A DNA stretch of 64,000 nucleotides from Stictocephala bisonia (taxonomy: Eukaryota; Arthropoda; Insecta; Hemiptera; Membracidae). The notes beneath the pieces were generated by a model. The model did no database searches. It was not told the origin of the DNA and worked only from the letters and a program-made list of their open reading frames with translations. The translations under genes and the position numbers were made by a program. The stretch covers positions 434,001 through 498,000 of the forward strand of contig JAQJVL010000246.1 of the NCBI GenBank assembly GCA_035578905.1. Direction: 5' to 3'. Shown piece after piece: positions 60,001 to 63,847 of the stretch; position 1 is the stretch's first letter, and each line of letters opens with the position of its first letter.

Positions 60001-61464
60001 ACTTGACCTATATTGAGAAAGAACACAGATACCCTTTTTTGTCTGGATTCCCTGAGATCAAATTTTATTGTATCCCTTGATTTATTTGTTTATATACCAA
60101 TAACTGTTGTTTTAATTTCATATATTTTTAAAAATAAAACAAGTGGTAATAATAAAATCTATCTCAGGGGGCACTAGTCATATTTGTTCTAAAAAGCAAG
60201 TTAAAATTTGAAATACATACATTTAAAAAATGTAAGCATGCAACGTTTTCATGTTAACTAATTTTCAACTACAAAACACAGGCATCAGCTACTGATAACT
60301 GGAGCTGCCTGGTAGCCAAGCGGGGAAGGAGAGTCGACTGCTATAAGTGTTCAAATTACTCAAAGGTTTGGAGACAGACAGACAACCTGGCTTCTGATAG
60401 TCGATGGAGTTGTAAGTAGTTCCAAAGTCACACCAGGTAGAGGGAGGTTGAGGCTCGAGAGTGGAAAAATTATTTACTGGAGAAGTCTGTTACTCTTTGC
60501 AAGCGGAAAACATCTACAGAAGCAACCTTTGTATTTGGCCATAACACGCTGTTGATGATCTGGTCATTTCACTGTCTAACAACGAATATATTATTTAACT
60601 TAATCTATATTACCTGGATGTAAAAATGTTGATCATGTTTGGGGTGGATATATTAGAGTGGTTATAACATTATATCCCTGGCAGTATAAGAAAGCTACAG
60701 CTGCGATAAAATATACCCTTGAACTACAAGTCAGACGGCTGTAGATGCGATCGCAGCACTTGACTACCTAACTGCATTGTTTCTTTTGATTGCTTGGTGT
60801 TGTGTTAACGTTGTTTCATTTGTTTATTTAATATGTTTTTTGTAGTTATTTGTCATATTATTTCATAGAAAGACGTGTAAAGTAAAGTTGGTGAAAATAT
60901 TAGGTTAATAGTTTGTATTTCATGTGTTTATAAATAAGAAAACTTATAGATGATAAGGACTTCCTATACCGTCTTTCCTATTTAGTTAATGACATCTAGA
61001 ATGTTTATTTTTTCTTACTTCTTATTTAAAATCTTATTATACAATTCCTTGACTATTTTATTTATATCTATAACAGAAAGAAAGTGTTTTTTTTAGAAAA
61101 AAAAACGCAGCTGTATTAGATTAATAGTGTGAGTAAATAGAAGTACCTTGCTAATATCAATAACGTCATTAGTGTTTTACTTATTTTTTTATGAGTGAGG
61201 AGGGGATATAATCTAACTTTAAGGGGAGTTCTGATCCTGTAACCCAAATGTGGCTATGCCACTGGTTTAAATATCTGTAATGAATTAAAAAGACTAACAA
61301 AAAAAAACTTCAGCAGAAATGTACCTTGACACTGGCGGCTTCAATGTGAATGAAAGAAAATTATTCCAAAAAGGGTTGTCTGGAGGAATGCTTTCTTGTC
61401 CAGCAAAACGAATAAGATATTCGTTTGTGCTATAATCCAAATTATGGCTTGCAGATGTCCCCAT
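13158..61464 (-). CDS. DYM: dymeclin, complete coding region in 14 exons (introns included in span)
   Basis: Orthologue of dymeclin, a peripheral Golgi protein that shuttles with the cytosol and is needed for secretory trafficking; human loss causes Dyggve-Melchior-Clausen dysplasia. Joined exons, 5' to 3': 61464-61325, 59788-59642, 54589-54477, 53170-53086, 43430-43326, 42621-42506, 38723-38579, 34039-33903, 32881-32756, 26303-26190, 25415-25275, 22365-22192, 18229-18113, 13289-13158. Every intron is GT-AG and phases match, except for one extra base in exon 7. About 596 residues are expected if that base is ignored; human DYM has 669. The N-terminus MGTSAS fits the MGxxxS myristoylation pattern of the family. 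Diagnostic blocks are TGNLAAL (exon 2), [10 protein letters not shown] (exon 3), [17 protein letters not shown] (exon 9), [16 protein letters not shown] (exon 11), [10 protein letters not shown] (exon 12) and [12 protein letters not shown] (exon 14). A linker of about 20 residues present in human between exons 11 and 12 was not found. All introns are loaded with transposons. Confidence 0.96.
13430..14508 (+). mobile_element. 5'-truncated LINE (jockey/CR1-like), 3' end of ORF2
   Basis: [18 protein letters not shown] (13440-13500) and later, in broken frames, [11 protein letters not shown] and a C-terminal [13 protein letters not shown] are the usual downstream blocks of jockey/CR1 ORF2. The element ends in an (ATT)n tail at 14491-14508. 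Stops and frame changes make it inactive. Lies in dymeclin intron 13, about 140 bp upstream of the last exon. Confidence 0.65.
14509..16554. other. intron 13 stretch, mostly unrecognised
   Basis: AT-rich. One small feature: a direct repeat of TTTCTGCTAGAAGTCGATAA near 16146 and 16184. No gene supported. Confidence 0.35.
16555..17600 (+). repeat. 52-bp minisatellite, about 20 copies
   Basis: Head-to-tail units of exactly 52 bases containing GTGGTCTGTGTGAGTATGAT and then GACCACTC. The unit has an internal 6-7 bp inverted repeat (AGTGGTC/GACCACT) with a 14-base loop, so each repeat can form a hairpin. Variants: AAAAAG versus AAACAG, and CTGTGTG versus CTGAGTG in two units. Very low divergence between units. 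Lies in dymeclin intron 13. Confidence 0.95.
17842..18105 (+). mobile_element. tRNA-derived SINE (family B) abutting dymeclin exon 13
   Basis: Begins GGAGCGGCTGTAGCTAAGTG (A-box like, TAGCTAAGTGG) with a B-box-like GGGTTCAATTCC about 35 bases on, then a non-tRNA body. Its likely 3' end (ATTAAAGGACGATGAAAAAGG) reaches the donor side of exon 13. Confidence 0.5.
18113..18229 (-). CDS. DYM: dymeclin coding exon 13
   Basis: Acceptor TTACAG, donor GTGAAC; 39 codons starting VIEFFTMKL and ending KWPTDRLK, aligned with VISFFSSRL and LPKDRLK. It is wedged between a tRNA-derived SINE on its 3' side and a Penelope-type inverted repeat on its 5' side, each within a few tens of bases. Confidence 0.94.
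18235..18745. mobile_element. Penelope-type inverted terminal module (copy 2)
   Basis: The block at about 18290-18350 (complement CACCTACCCAGCATTAGTGG ... CTCACCTGAG) recurs inverted at about 18545-18640 (CACCTACCCAGCAATAGTAG ... ATCACCTGAGG). The right end has CTGATGCC and CCTGGCCTAGTGGCCTTTAA, shared with 2640-2710. No ORF. It begins within about 10-20 bases of the exon 13 acceptor. Confidence 0.55.
19594..20283. other. insertion splitting the LINE, content unidentified
   Basis: Non-coding and AT-rich in the middle. It separates two contiguous parts of the RT protein. No terminal repeats were clear, so the type of insertion is unknown. Confidence 0.35.
21126..21175. repeat. (TA)n microsatellite
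   Basis: Uninterrupted TA run of about 50 bases at the end of the LINE. Confidence 0.9.
22192..22365 (-). CDS. DYM: dymeclin coding exon 12
   Basis: Acceptor ATGCAG, donor GTAAAG; 58 codons. Contains [30 protein letters not shown] and [10 protein letters not shown]. Human DYM has about 20 more residues just before this block. They are either absent here or on an unrecognised small exon in intron 11. Confidence 0.96.
22474..23066. mobile_element. MITE-like element, about 590 bp
   Basis: Left end GGTGCTGAAAAGTTTTGAAA and right end GACTTTTCAGCACC are inverted. Internal blocks (CTTAATTAGTAGAACATCATG, ATCCGTTACAAAATGGTGG) are shared with 44151-44700. Confidence 0.5.
24545..24584. repeat. perfect 16-bp hairpin
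   Basis: ACTTATAGGATTAGGT and its exact inverse separated by 8 bases. It sits just before the G-rich minisatellite and may be the end of a DNA element. Confidence 0.7.
24617..24990 (+). repeat. G-rich minisatellite array, diverged
   Basis: Several copies of the TACGTGTATGGGTGGG-type unit (24617-24775 and 24906-24985), including GGGTGGGCGGGTGGG at the start, interrupted by a CAGTCAGT run at 24843-24870. In dymeclin intron 11. Confidence 0.7.
25275..25415 (-). CDS. DYM: dymeclin coding exon 11
   Basis: Acceptor TTAAAG, donor GTAAGC; 47 codons. Contains [19 protein letters not shown], almost identical to human DYM. Confidence 0.97.
25771..26060. mobile_element. palindromic element, about 290 bp
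   Basis: Arms: TACTAATAACTAAAGCTTCT on the left pairs with the inverse near 26040, and ATGACCACGTCAAGGTGTTA pairs with TAACACCTTGACGTGGTCAT. The apex is near 25910-25925. In intron 10, 130 bases from exon 10. Related to the hairpin at 5590-5790. Confidence 0.75.
26190..26303 (-). CDS. DYM: dymeclin coding exon 10
   Basis: Acceptor TACAG, donor GTTAGT; 38 codons. Encodes [19 protein letters not shown] and [11 protein letters not shown], aligned with WYSERVLTEISLGSLLIL and RTIQYNMTRTR. Confidence 0.96.
27717..27860 (+). repeat. G-rich minisatellite, about four units
   Basis: Units near 37 bases of the form GTACGTGTAGGGGCAGGCGG...GTCAGTACCG, a diverged subtype of the array at 53421. In intron 9. 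Confidence 0.65.
28598..28850 (+). repeat. dispersed repeat, copy 1 of a closely spaced pair
   Basis: Shares TTTACGTGGAAT...ACCACGTAGTGTTGGTCTGA at the start and ACACTTTGTCCCCAAGTAGC at the end with 29039-29280, about 75 to 80 percent alike by eye. The start contains a small hairpin (TACGTGG/CCACGTA). Class unknown, possibly a SINE. Confidence 0.6.
29039..29280 (+). repeat. dispersed repeat, copy 2 of a closely spaced pair
   Basis: Same orientation and limits as 28598-28850. The spacer between the copies has a degenerate G-rich minisatellite unit near 28970. Confidence 0.6.
29678..29751 (+). repeat. 37-bp tandem duplication
   Basis: TGTGGACCTCATGGTCAGGT followed by TATAGTCCACGATG occurs twice without change. 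GTGGAC and GTCCAC in each unit are inverted. Confidence 0.8.
29962..30022. repeat. (AT)n microsatellite
   Basis: Interrupted AT run with two TGTA variants. Confidence 0.9.
30480..31860 (-). mobile_element. Penelope-like element, 5'-truncated, with RT end and GIY-YIG endonuclease
   Basis: The open frame from about 31860 to 30786 begins in the RT palm ([14 protein letters not shown], with the conserved DD), then thumb-like sequence. It continues with a cysteine cluster (CNKKSCKTC) and a GIY-YIG domain ([24 protein letters not shown]) ending ELAHQWI and PPNLNI. This order, RT then C-terminal GIY-YIG endonuclease, defines Penelope-like elements. The frame has no stop over more than 350 codons, so the copy is fairly young. 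Upstream RT motifs are missing. The 3' region to about 30480 carries the terminal blocks also found at 2430-2710 and 18235-18745. In dymeclin intron 9, same strand as the gene. Confidence 0.8.
31860..32192 (-). mobile_element. inverted 5' segment of a LINE (RT middle region)
   Basis: The frame contains [25 protein letters not shown] and TWKLN...KTEVAYFHL, closely related to the RT at 19170-19400 ([28 protein letters not shown]). YADD is changed to YRDD. It joins the Penelope-like element at about 31860 and faces the plus-strand 3' part at 32195. Confidence 0.65.
32195..32570 (+). mobile_element. 3' segment of the same LINE family
   Basis: Plus-strand [32 protein letters not shown] match the C-terminal block at 20780-20890. 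It ends with TGTAGCTGACAACAAACCAT, the family's 3' end. Together with 31860-32192 this is a LINE copy with an inverted 5' part. Confidence 0.65.
32756..32881 (-). CDS. DYM: dymeclin coding exon 9
   Basis: Acceptor TTCCAG, donor GTAAGT; exactly 42 codons. Contains [18 protein letters not shown], the most conserved motif of the family. Confidence 0.97.
33903..34039 (-). CDS. DYM: dymeclin coding exon 8
   Basis: Acceptor CCACAG, donor GTAAGT. Encodes [12 protein letters not shown] and [20 protein letters not shown], matching LLLYTLLHQNSNIRTYML. Leaves in phase 0; the following exons are multiples of three. Confidence 0.95.
34167..34298 (-). mobile_element. tRNA-derived SINE (family A, copy 3, diverged)
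   Basis: Same order of blocks as 672-814 (CTTGCCAATTCACATGGGCC, then the GCCTTAGCCACTGAGC complement of the A box) with many substitutions, including a damaged B box. Lies in dymeclin intron 7, about 130 bp upstream of exon 8. Confidence 0.55.
34490..35437. mobile_element. fold-back mariner derivative with transposase N-terminal relics
   Basis: The left end TACGAGGCGTGTTTTTAAAG is inverted at the right (CTTTAAAAGCACGCCTCTTA), with TA at both limits. Arms of about 240 bp include an ATGCCGCCAACTGTAAAGTA start in both orientations. Between the arms, minus strand from about 35220, is a degraded mariner helix-turn-helix region: [13 protein letters not shown], then [16 protein letters not shown], with stops and frame changes. 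Non-functional. Confidence 0.7.
36316..37043. mobile_element. piggyBac-like MITE, 728 bp, TTAA-flanked, with GGGCCACCGGTGGCCC palindromes
   Basis: TTAA at 36316-36319 and 37040-37043. The TIR is CACGTTGACTGCCA and its inverse TGGCAGTCAACGTG. Inside are at least five full or partial copies of a palindrome around CCATGAGGGCCACCGGTGGC (near 36331, 36373, 36552, 36898, 36949), placed toward both ends. Non-coding. In intron 7. Confidence 0.75.
37044..38578. other. intron 7 stretch without recognised content
   Basis: Very AT-rich. Two AAGGGTTAA-type motifs (near 37230 and 37928) could be remnants of TTAA-flanked elements, but no inverted partner was found. Confidence 0.3.
38579..38723 (-). CDS. 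DYM: dymeclin coding exon 7, with an internal frame disruption
   Basis: With acceptor CCACAG at 38724 the first residues are SDFWSYLMG, resembling the conserved GLWTVFTLG stretch, and the end is [13 protein letters not shown], matching PLANQSLLLLLVL. The two halves are in different frames: the coding strand has GGGG at 38701-38698 where GGG would keep the frame. Continuing frame 1 soon meets a stop; the frame of the second half has a TGA in the first half. A frame-preserving alternative is an acceptor after CTCAAG (exon from 38689), which omits the conserved SDFWSYLMG. The donor is GTATGA. Confidence 0.88.
39028..39428. mobile_element. MITE, 401 bp, TA-flanked
   Basis: Left TACAGGGTGTTTCTTTTAAAAC, right GTTTTAAACGAAACACCGTGTA. 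No ORF. In intron 6. Confidence 0.65.
40523..40536. promoter_or_regulatory. NRF-1-like palindrome TTGCGCATGCGCAA
   Basis: Contains the complete consensus TGCGCATGCGCA, in a locally GC-richer stretch (40420-40570) of intron 6. Whether it drives an internal promoter is not shown; a short chance palindrome is possible. Confidence 0.25.
40624..41199. mobile_element. piggyBac-like MITE, 576 bp, TTAA-flanked
   Basis: TTAA at both limits. Left TACATTCACTGCGGC, right GCCGCAGCAGCAAATGTG, inverted with a small insertion. No transposase. In intron 6. Confidence 0.6.
42506..42621 (-). CDS. DYM: dymeclin coding exon 6
   Basis: Acceptor CATAG, donor GTACGT. Encodes [14 protein letters not shown] and GGSLLLGFA, matching the LLYNFIRQEKPPPP and GGGLLYGLA blocks. 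The donor choice (phase 1) is supported by the next exon. Confidence 0.93.
42712..43223. mobile_element. dispersed non-coding element, about 510 bp
   Basis: The left end CTTTCCCCCATATTAA and right end CATATGGGAGAAAG are inverted. The interior TCCGTTTGGTCTCCAGC and GAGGACTCTAAATTGG match the inverse of 5938-6190. Fills most of intron 5. Confidence 0.55.
43326..43430 (-). CDS. DYM: dymeclin coding exon 5
   Basis: Acceptor TGTCAG, donor GTCAGT. Encodes [19 protein letters not shown], aligned with DITYEISVEAISTMVVFLS of human DYM. Intron 4 before it is 9.7 kb and holds two LINEs. Confidence 0.95.
44151..44705. mobile_element. MITE-like element related to 22474-23066
   Basis: Starts TATACCGGGTGTCCAAAAAG. 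Shares AGAACATCATGCAGCAAAC and CATCCGTTACAAAATGGTGG with the earlier copy. The right end is unclear. Confidence 0.45.
45141..45380 (-). mobile_element. LINE 3'-end fragment with (TTA)n tail
   Basis: (AAT)n at 45141-45160 followed by AAACTTTATTTCTCATAATT reads, on the minus strand, as a LINE 3' UTR and tail. No coding part recognised. Confidence 0.4.
46032..46859 (+). CDS. LINE ORF1 protein (coiled coil plus FP25K-like domain)
   Basis: 275 residues. The N-terminus is polar ([17 protein letters not shown]). Residues about 20-120 are heptad-rich and charged ([15 protein letters not shown]...[12 protein letters not shown]), expected to form a coiled coil for trimerisation. From residue 120, [29 protein letters not shown] and [11 protein letters not shown] are typical of the RNA-binding C-terminal domain seen in insect LINE ORF1 and baculovirus FP25K-type proteins. 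The likely role is RNA binding in the retrotransposition particle. Start chosen at the first ATG, preceded by CAACC. No zinc knuckles seen. Confidence 0.8.
   Translation: MAPPPVTRNTRNNNSSDGDNLTIDQKLDLLLNNVSDIKNDNNKFKTDILEIKDELKQFKVDITESIDMCFKKVEDCSATANENRVKIDANEAALQNLNSENINLKAKIEELQKVLQSSEQYYRSNCLEIYGVPETKKENIMEVIKRIARAIQFELKDDMIDAVHRLAKNPNNIQAPRGIIIKFCRRIDMEEMRKKTRVKNGFLASELGYNSEETVFINLSMTKATRILWSHTRTFKKEHNYAYAWVTSAGKIFLRKSEGAPAIHITEKSDLDSLK
47043..49901 (+). CDS. LINE ORF2: AP endonuclease and reverse transcriptase, catalytic residues altered
   Basis: 952 residues. Endonuclease at about 1-230: [33 protein letters not shown] and [10 protein letters not shown] at about 470-740: [36 protein letters not shown], the HGFFPKRS block, [21 protein letters not shown] and [13 protein letters not shown]-terminal tail with [16 protein letters not shown] and [12 protein letters not shown], usual for this group. 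In palm motif A the usual YTDF is YTEF (Glu589), and the usual YADD/FADD box is HADN (676-679). This places Glu at the first catalytic Asp and Asn at the third. The enzyme is therefore predicted to be weak or dead despite the intact frame. Antisense to dymeclin. Confidence 0.85.
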   Translation: MGEDINVYYQNVRGLRSKTNDFRLNLLESNYEIVILTETWFNCSIHNSELFTDEYNIFRKDRNQTVTGKSRGGGVLIAIKNHIKACRLYNLETEEDNIWIKLNITNGHSIVVCVAYFVPNTPVHVYRTFFDKLELFKFNQERLLIVGDFNLPIAGTNFDLSNGNDVCKQLLFFTKLYRINLKNNISNQYGRTLDLIISDISDMNVVEESSSLVNIDKYHPALLMYFKKGDKRHSFCQTNVNSSNHTYNFAMANFLSLYNEFKNVAWDDLVICNDLNEAVALFYDKIYRALDSHVPRKLGNKSKYPIWFSSNLKLLIKRKERLRRKYKIYKFPHILDQYKNMRSETKRLVRIEFGNYVNTAENEIRKNPKSFWSIIKRLSGTDNRLTTMILDDKEVEGGPAIVEALAQYFYKVYQPCNLSMDEMCCRALLSPVMDNVTTLFFSEITETEVLNGIKKLKSKRSLGPDGGPPYIIKACADIFVLPLHYLFNLSIKTNCFPELWKTTRVVPIPKKGSKRDIKNHRPIAILSTPAKVFESIIYNRLFSHVRSYVSENQHGFFPKRSINSNLLNFSQFCVKEMDKGTQVDVIYTEFEKAFDKVNHLALLSKLHFFGLSENCIKFFSSYLYNRKQFVSLLGFSSEKFRADSGVPQGSNLGPLLFIIFINDITQCIKNSKILLHADNLKIFKSINTVNDCFSLQQNLNNLFNWSLENLKFNTQKCTFVTYTKKKDRNIICYDYTLGGEFLNKQSSIKDLGILFDSSFNFSEHIVSISKSAYSVLGFVKRSGNFLKSSNSLKILYFSLVRSQLEFGFIVWYPQAGYLANMIESVQRKFLRYLYFKTFGHYTDVIPYSELLNIFEMDSLSKRRNIGALLYLHKLVNGACDDSDLLSELRFSVPRPGSRCCSLFSPHFSRTNLGYSSPVNILSRLHNVHSLQVDIFKESLKSYKNNLLSLVIP
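49926..49998 (+). repeat. (TGTA)n-type microsatellite in the LINE 3' UTR
   Basis: Mixed TATG/TGTA run shortly after the ORF2 stop. A further 27-base TTATATTTATATAGTTGTAT repeat is at 50182-50300. Confidence 0.85.
50500..52900 (-). pseudogene. 5'-truncated, frame-broken LINE ORF2 (second family)
   Basis: On the minus strand: linker and RT fingers at 52899-51964 ([12 protein letters not shown]..., [35 protein letters not shown]); then a frameshift, [42 protein letters not shown] at 51967-51548; then another frameshift, [27 protein letters not shown] at 51593-50946; and a C-terminal piece at 50989-50675. The catalytic box is FAGD instead of FADD. The endonuclease is absent, the element breaking off at an (AT)n run at 52903-52931. 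Sense orientation in dymeclin intron 4, tail-to-tail with the intact LINE. Confidence 0.8.
52903..52931. repeat. (AT)n microsatellite at the LINE truncation point
   Basis: About 28 bases of alternating A and T, directly beside the 5' break of the minus-strand LINE. Confidence 0.85.
53086..53170 (-). CDS. DYM: dymeclin coding exon 4
   Basis: Acceptor TTTCAG, strong donor GTAAGT. Encodes an acidic start (SENETENES) followed by [13 protein letters not shown], matching the SEDLLEELL...LITDIPLL region. The minisatellite at 53421-53695 lies 250 bp upstream in intron 3. Confidence 0.93.
53421..53695 (+). repeat. 36-bp G-rich minisatellite, about 8 copies, G-quadruplex motif
   Basis: Period of 36 bases, phase-locked starts near 53423, 53459, 53495, 53531, 53567, 53603 and 53639, plus a shortened last unit. 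Most units hold GGGTGGGCGGGTGGG or its GGTTGG variant, followed by TCATCACCA. Because 36 is divisible by three, several frames stay open and look like ORFs with a 12-residue period; these are not genes. Intron 3, G-rich on the strand opposite to the dymeclin transcript. Confidence 0.9.
53907..53996 (+). repeat. hairpin and 25-bp tandem repeat
   Basis: ATAGTTATGTCATGT and its exact inverse (15-bp arms, 4-base loop) at 53907-53940, merging into about three further copies of a GATTCACATGACATAACTAT-type unit. Confidence 0.7.
54008..54292 (+). repeat. dispersed repeat, inverted partner of 1545-1835
   Basis: AAAGGTCCAATCTAGTGGAT at the left and GTGGAACGAAACAGCCCCC at the right match the inverse of the earlier copy. 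Non-coding, intron 3. Confidence 0.5.
54477..54589 (-). CDS. DYM: dymeclin coding exon 3
   Basis: Acceptor CCAG at 54590-54591. Encodes [17 protein letters not shown], aligning with WQTHNALFII of human DYM. The donor is taken as AAAG|GTCTCT, which gives phase 1 and joins exon 4 in frame. An earlier GTAAAG inside the exon is an alternative donor. Confidence 0.9.
54613..56450. other. intron 2 stretch without recognised content
   Basis: AT-rich. A weak LINE-tail-like segment at about 54893-54960 only. No coding exon supported on either strand. Confidence 0.3.
56451..57660 (+). repeat. 372-bp tandem duplication, second copy split by a LINE
   Basis: Copy 1 is about 56451-56822. Copy 2 is about 56823-57067 and 57574-57660. 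Shared blocks include GTAAACATTATAAAA, CAGTAGTGCCATAAATAAGG, and, after the insertion, TTTGCTG followed by GGCTAGTAC. About 90 percent alike by eye. In intron 2. Confidence 0.75.
57068..57573 (+). mobile_element. 5'-truncated LINE insertion with (ATTG)n tail
   Basis: Carries only the ORF2 C-terminus ([16 protein letters not shown]...[19 protein letters not shown], stop at 57351-57353) as seen in jockey-like elements. A 3' UTR follows, then an (ATTG)n tail at 57552-57573. Its limits are set by the interrupted tandem copy. Confidence 0.7.
58021..58500 (+). repeat. repeated ATAAATTATGCCGT blocks
   Basis: CAACAGCATAAATTATGCCGT occurs near 58021 and 58430, and a diverged CATAAATTATGTCGTTCCTC near 58480, each followed by a TTGCTTTT/TCGCTTTT-like segment. 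Possibly the ends of an old MITE. Confidence 0.35.
58755..59446. mobile_element. piggyBac-like MITE, 692 bp, TTAA-flanked
   Basis: TTAA at 58755-58758 and 59443-59446. Left TTAAACCTTTCCACT is inverted at the right as AGTGGAAAGGGTTAA. The right end has two copies of a palindromic GTCGGACACTGTCCGAC-type motif (near 59368 and 59411) with ACAAGTGGAA after each. Non-coding. In intron 2. Confidence 0.65.
59642..59788 (-). CDS. DYM: dymeclin coding exon 2
   Basis: Acceptor TTTTAG, donor GTATGT. Encodes residues including [16 protein letters not shown], the conserved NNP.TGNLAAL segment of dymeclins. Enters and leaves in phase 2. Confidence 0.95.
60290..60480 (+). other. possible SINE-like segment in intron 1
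   Basis: CTGCCTGGTAGCCAAGCGGG resembles a tRNA A-box region, but no B box follows at the right distance. Otherwise intron 1 (59789-61324) is AT-rich with nothing recognisable. Confidence 0.2.
61325..61464 (-). CDS. DYM: dymeclin coding exon 1
   Basis: Start codon at 61464-61462; encodes 46 residues plus two bases. It begins [12 protein letters not shown] and contains NEYLIRFAG and [11 protein letters not shown], matching the family N-terminus (NEYL, DPFWN). The ATG follows directly after a TTTTTAG acceptor, so the 5' UTR is probably on a separate upstream exon. The donor is AAG|GTAC. Confidence 0.95.
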
Positions 61465-63578
61465 CTAAAAATTACAAAATAATCACTAGTGTACACAATC
61501 TTAAAAAACAGAACATTTATTTTAGGATAAGCTTTGCTACTTTACCATCACATTGCCAACTCTTGTTTTTCTTAGCCCTCTTATCAACTCTTAAGAGAGC
61601 TTTACATGCTACAACAAGTTATAAAAGATGTGATTTTAACAACAACCTTTTAACAATTTCATTGAAATAGGACAAGCATTTAAACGGTCCATGTCTCAAT
61701 TTTCTGTTACAAACAAGGATAACTTTTTCTTTAGTTCTATGAAGTCTGTCAAAAAATCATGGGAAATTTTCCTAAAATTAGCCATAGCAATGCGATATAT
61801 ATATATGTTAAAGGATCAACAAAATTTTTAAACTAAATGTAGAAAATAAAATATGATTAGAGTAAATAAAAAAATAACAATGTACATCAGCAAAAAGTAA
61901 TGTGAAGTTATGTTAAACACACACAAAAATTATACTAGGCACTACTTTGTTTTATAGTTACTTTGATTGGTTAGACAAAACTGTTATGATATCTGGTCTG
62001 ATTTAGCTCTTTTTTACTTGAATGTTATTACTAATATTGTATACTAGAATCGTAAATTTGAAAGGCTATTGTCAACACACATATATAATTTATCTCATAT
62101 TGTCTCTTTTAATTGTTTTTAGAGTACAGCAAATATAATTAAATATAACCTTGTTTTGTATAATTAAAAATTATTTTGATATTTATGCAGTTTCTTGCTA
62201 CCAAACAAATTTGGAACATTTTGCTTGAAATGGGTCTAGAATTGGCTGTATTTTCACGATATATGCTTTTTATTCCGCGGAAATAACGTATTTTACCGAT
62301 AAATTTGAAAAACCAATGTTACAACTTTTAGTATTTTAGTCATATTTCCGTTAATTTTAATGGTATTTTAATCATCTTTTTTATTTTGATGTGTTTCTTT
62401 GCGCTAAATACATATTTGAAAACTATTTTGGTCTATTACAAATATTTCTCGAGATATAATGGAAAAACTACTATCGCGATTAGCGGCCATTACACGATCA
62501 TTATATACAACAACTATTAATCACAAAAACCGAATTCATCTATATACCCGCCAGAATGACGGCGAGGCCAAACACTCGAATTTAATGCAAATTCGAATTT
62601 TTGTTGAGAAAATAATAGCCTACCATTAGAATAAGTTAGGTTATGTCAGTAAAAAATGCATTTTTCGAGCTGAAAATAATTTTACTACAAAACCAATTAT
62701 ATATTTCTATTCAGCATAAAAAAGCATGTGAAATGGAAAAAAAAGTTGTCGAAAAATAACAATTTTTAAAATGTTGATTTTTTTAACTATCAGATAAAAA
62801 CTAGTTTTCGATTTTTCTTTAAAAAAAGAGTTTCCGTGGATGAAATCAAACTCCTCAAGAGATATAAACTCATGTTTCACCACTTTTTCAATATTAAATC
62901 TTATTTTCAGAGGTGCCAAAAGAGTGCATAATTACCATTATTTTTATCATACGATTATGAAATAGTGAAATTTACTTTGTAAGGCATGCATATATTATGT
63001 TTAAATAATTGTGATAATAAGTGTAAAAGTACAGCTAAATAAAGAATATTTTCCCAAAAGAGTACATATAATACACCTTTATAAAATCAAATTATTAAAA
63101 AATGTTTAAATCAGTTTGAACTAGTATAATGGAAAAGAGATTTCTTGGGTAATGGACATATTCTGATTTAACATTAGGCTGAAATGTATACTGAGCCTGA
63201 AATGTTTTTGATGGTATAATAATAAGCACTTTTATTAATTTTCTTTTGTATCACAAAATTGTTAAAATGTATCTCTGGCCTCATTTAAAAAAAACCATTA
63301 TATTTAGACTTCAATAGACAGTATAATTTGTGCAGATTTTCAATGATATACCTTTTTTATGATACTGGTGATGTTAAGTACAGACCAGGAATAGGGTTAT
63401 AAGACAGAACTTCTGTTATAAAATATAATGTAAGAAAATTATAAAAATGAAAGTGAGGATTTCATTAAAAATAAAGGGTAAATAATATTATCATGAAGAT
63501 ATCCCCCAATGCATGAAATTGTGAGACCTACTTTTATTTACATTCCTGTTTTCTTAGTTACATGAGTGGTTTTCTTAC
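61465..63578. other. putative 5' UTR intron of dymeclin, no recognised content
   Basis: AT-rich, a short (AT)n at about 61795-61806, no convincing exon, transposon or RNA gene on either strand. Confidence 0.4.
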
Positions 63579-63579
63579 C

Positions 63580-63826
63580 TTAGACTAACTGTTTCAACTC
63601 ATTGATTGATGTGTGTTTATTGTGGTGTATTTAATAATATCAAGAATGAATAATGGGAATTATCCTAGTTTCCTATGACCTAACCAAACAAAATATCCAA
63701 TAATAACAATAACTTTAACACAGCACGTCAAACGTCAACGTATTTTCAGAAATCAGGGCATTTAAATCAGCTGCTCACCAAAATTGATATTCCTTTAGCA
63801 GACAACTTTCTAAATTTTGAATAAAT
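63580..63826. promoter_or_regulatory. candidate divergent promoter and dymeclin 5' UTR exon region
   Basis: On the minus strand a good donor, TCTAAG|GTAAGA, ends at 63579. This suits the acceptor that directly precedes the dymeclin ATG, so a 5' UTR exon probably ends here. On the plus strand a possible first coding exon begins at 63827. The interval is therefore a plausible bidirectional promoter. No TATA box or other core element was convincing. Confidence 0.35.
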
Positions 63827-63847
63827 ATGTCCTCTGGGGTCAAAAGC
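63827..63847 (+). CDS. possible 5'-terminal coding exon of a divergent gene (partial)
   Basis: Seven codons, MSSGVKS, followed directly by a consensus donor GTAAGT. The ATG has an A-rich upstream context (ATAAAT), typical for insect starts. The rest of the gene would lie beyond the right edge, so the product cannot be identified. The evidence is only the start context and the donor; chance is possible. Confidence 0.28.
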
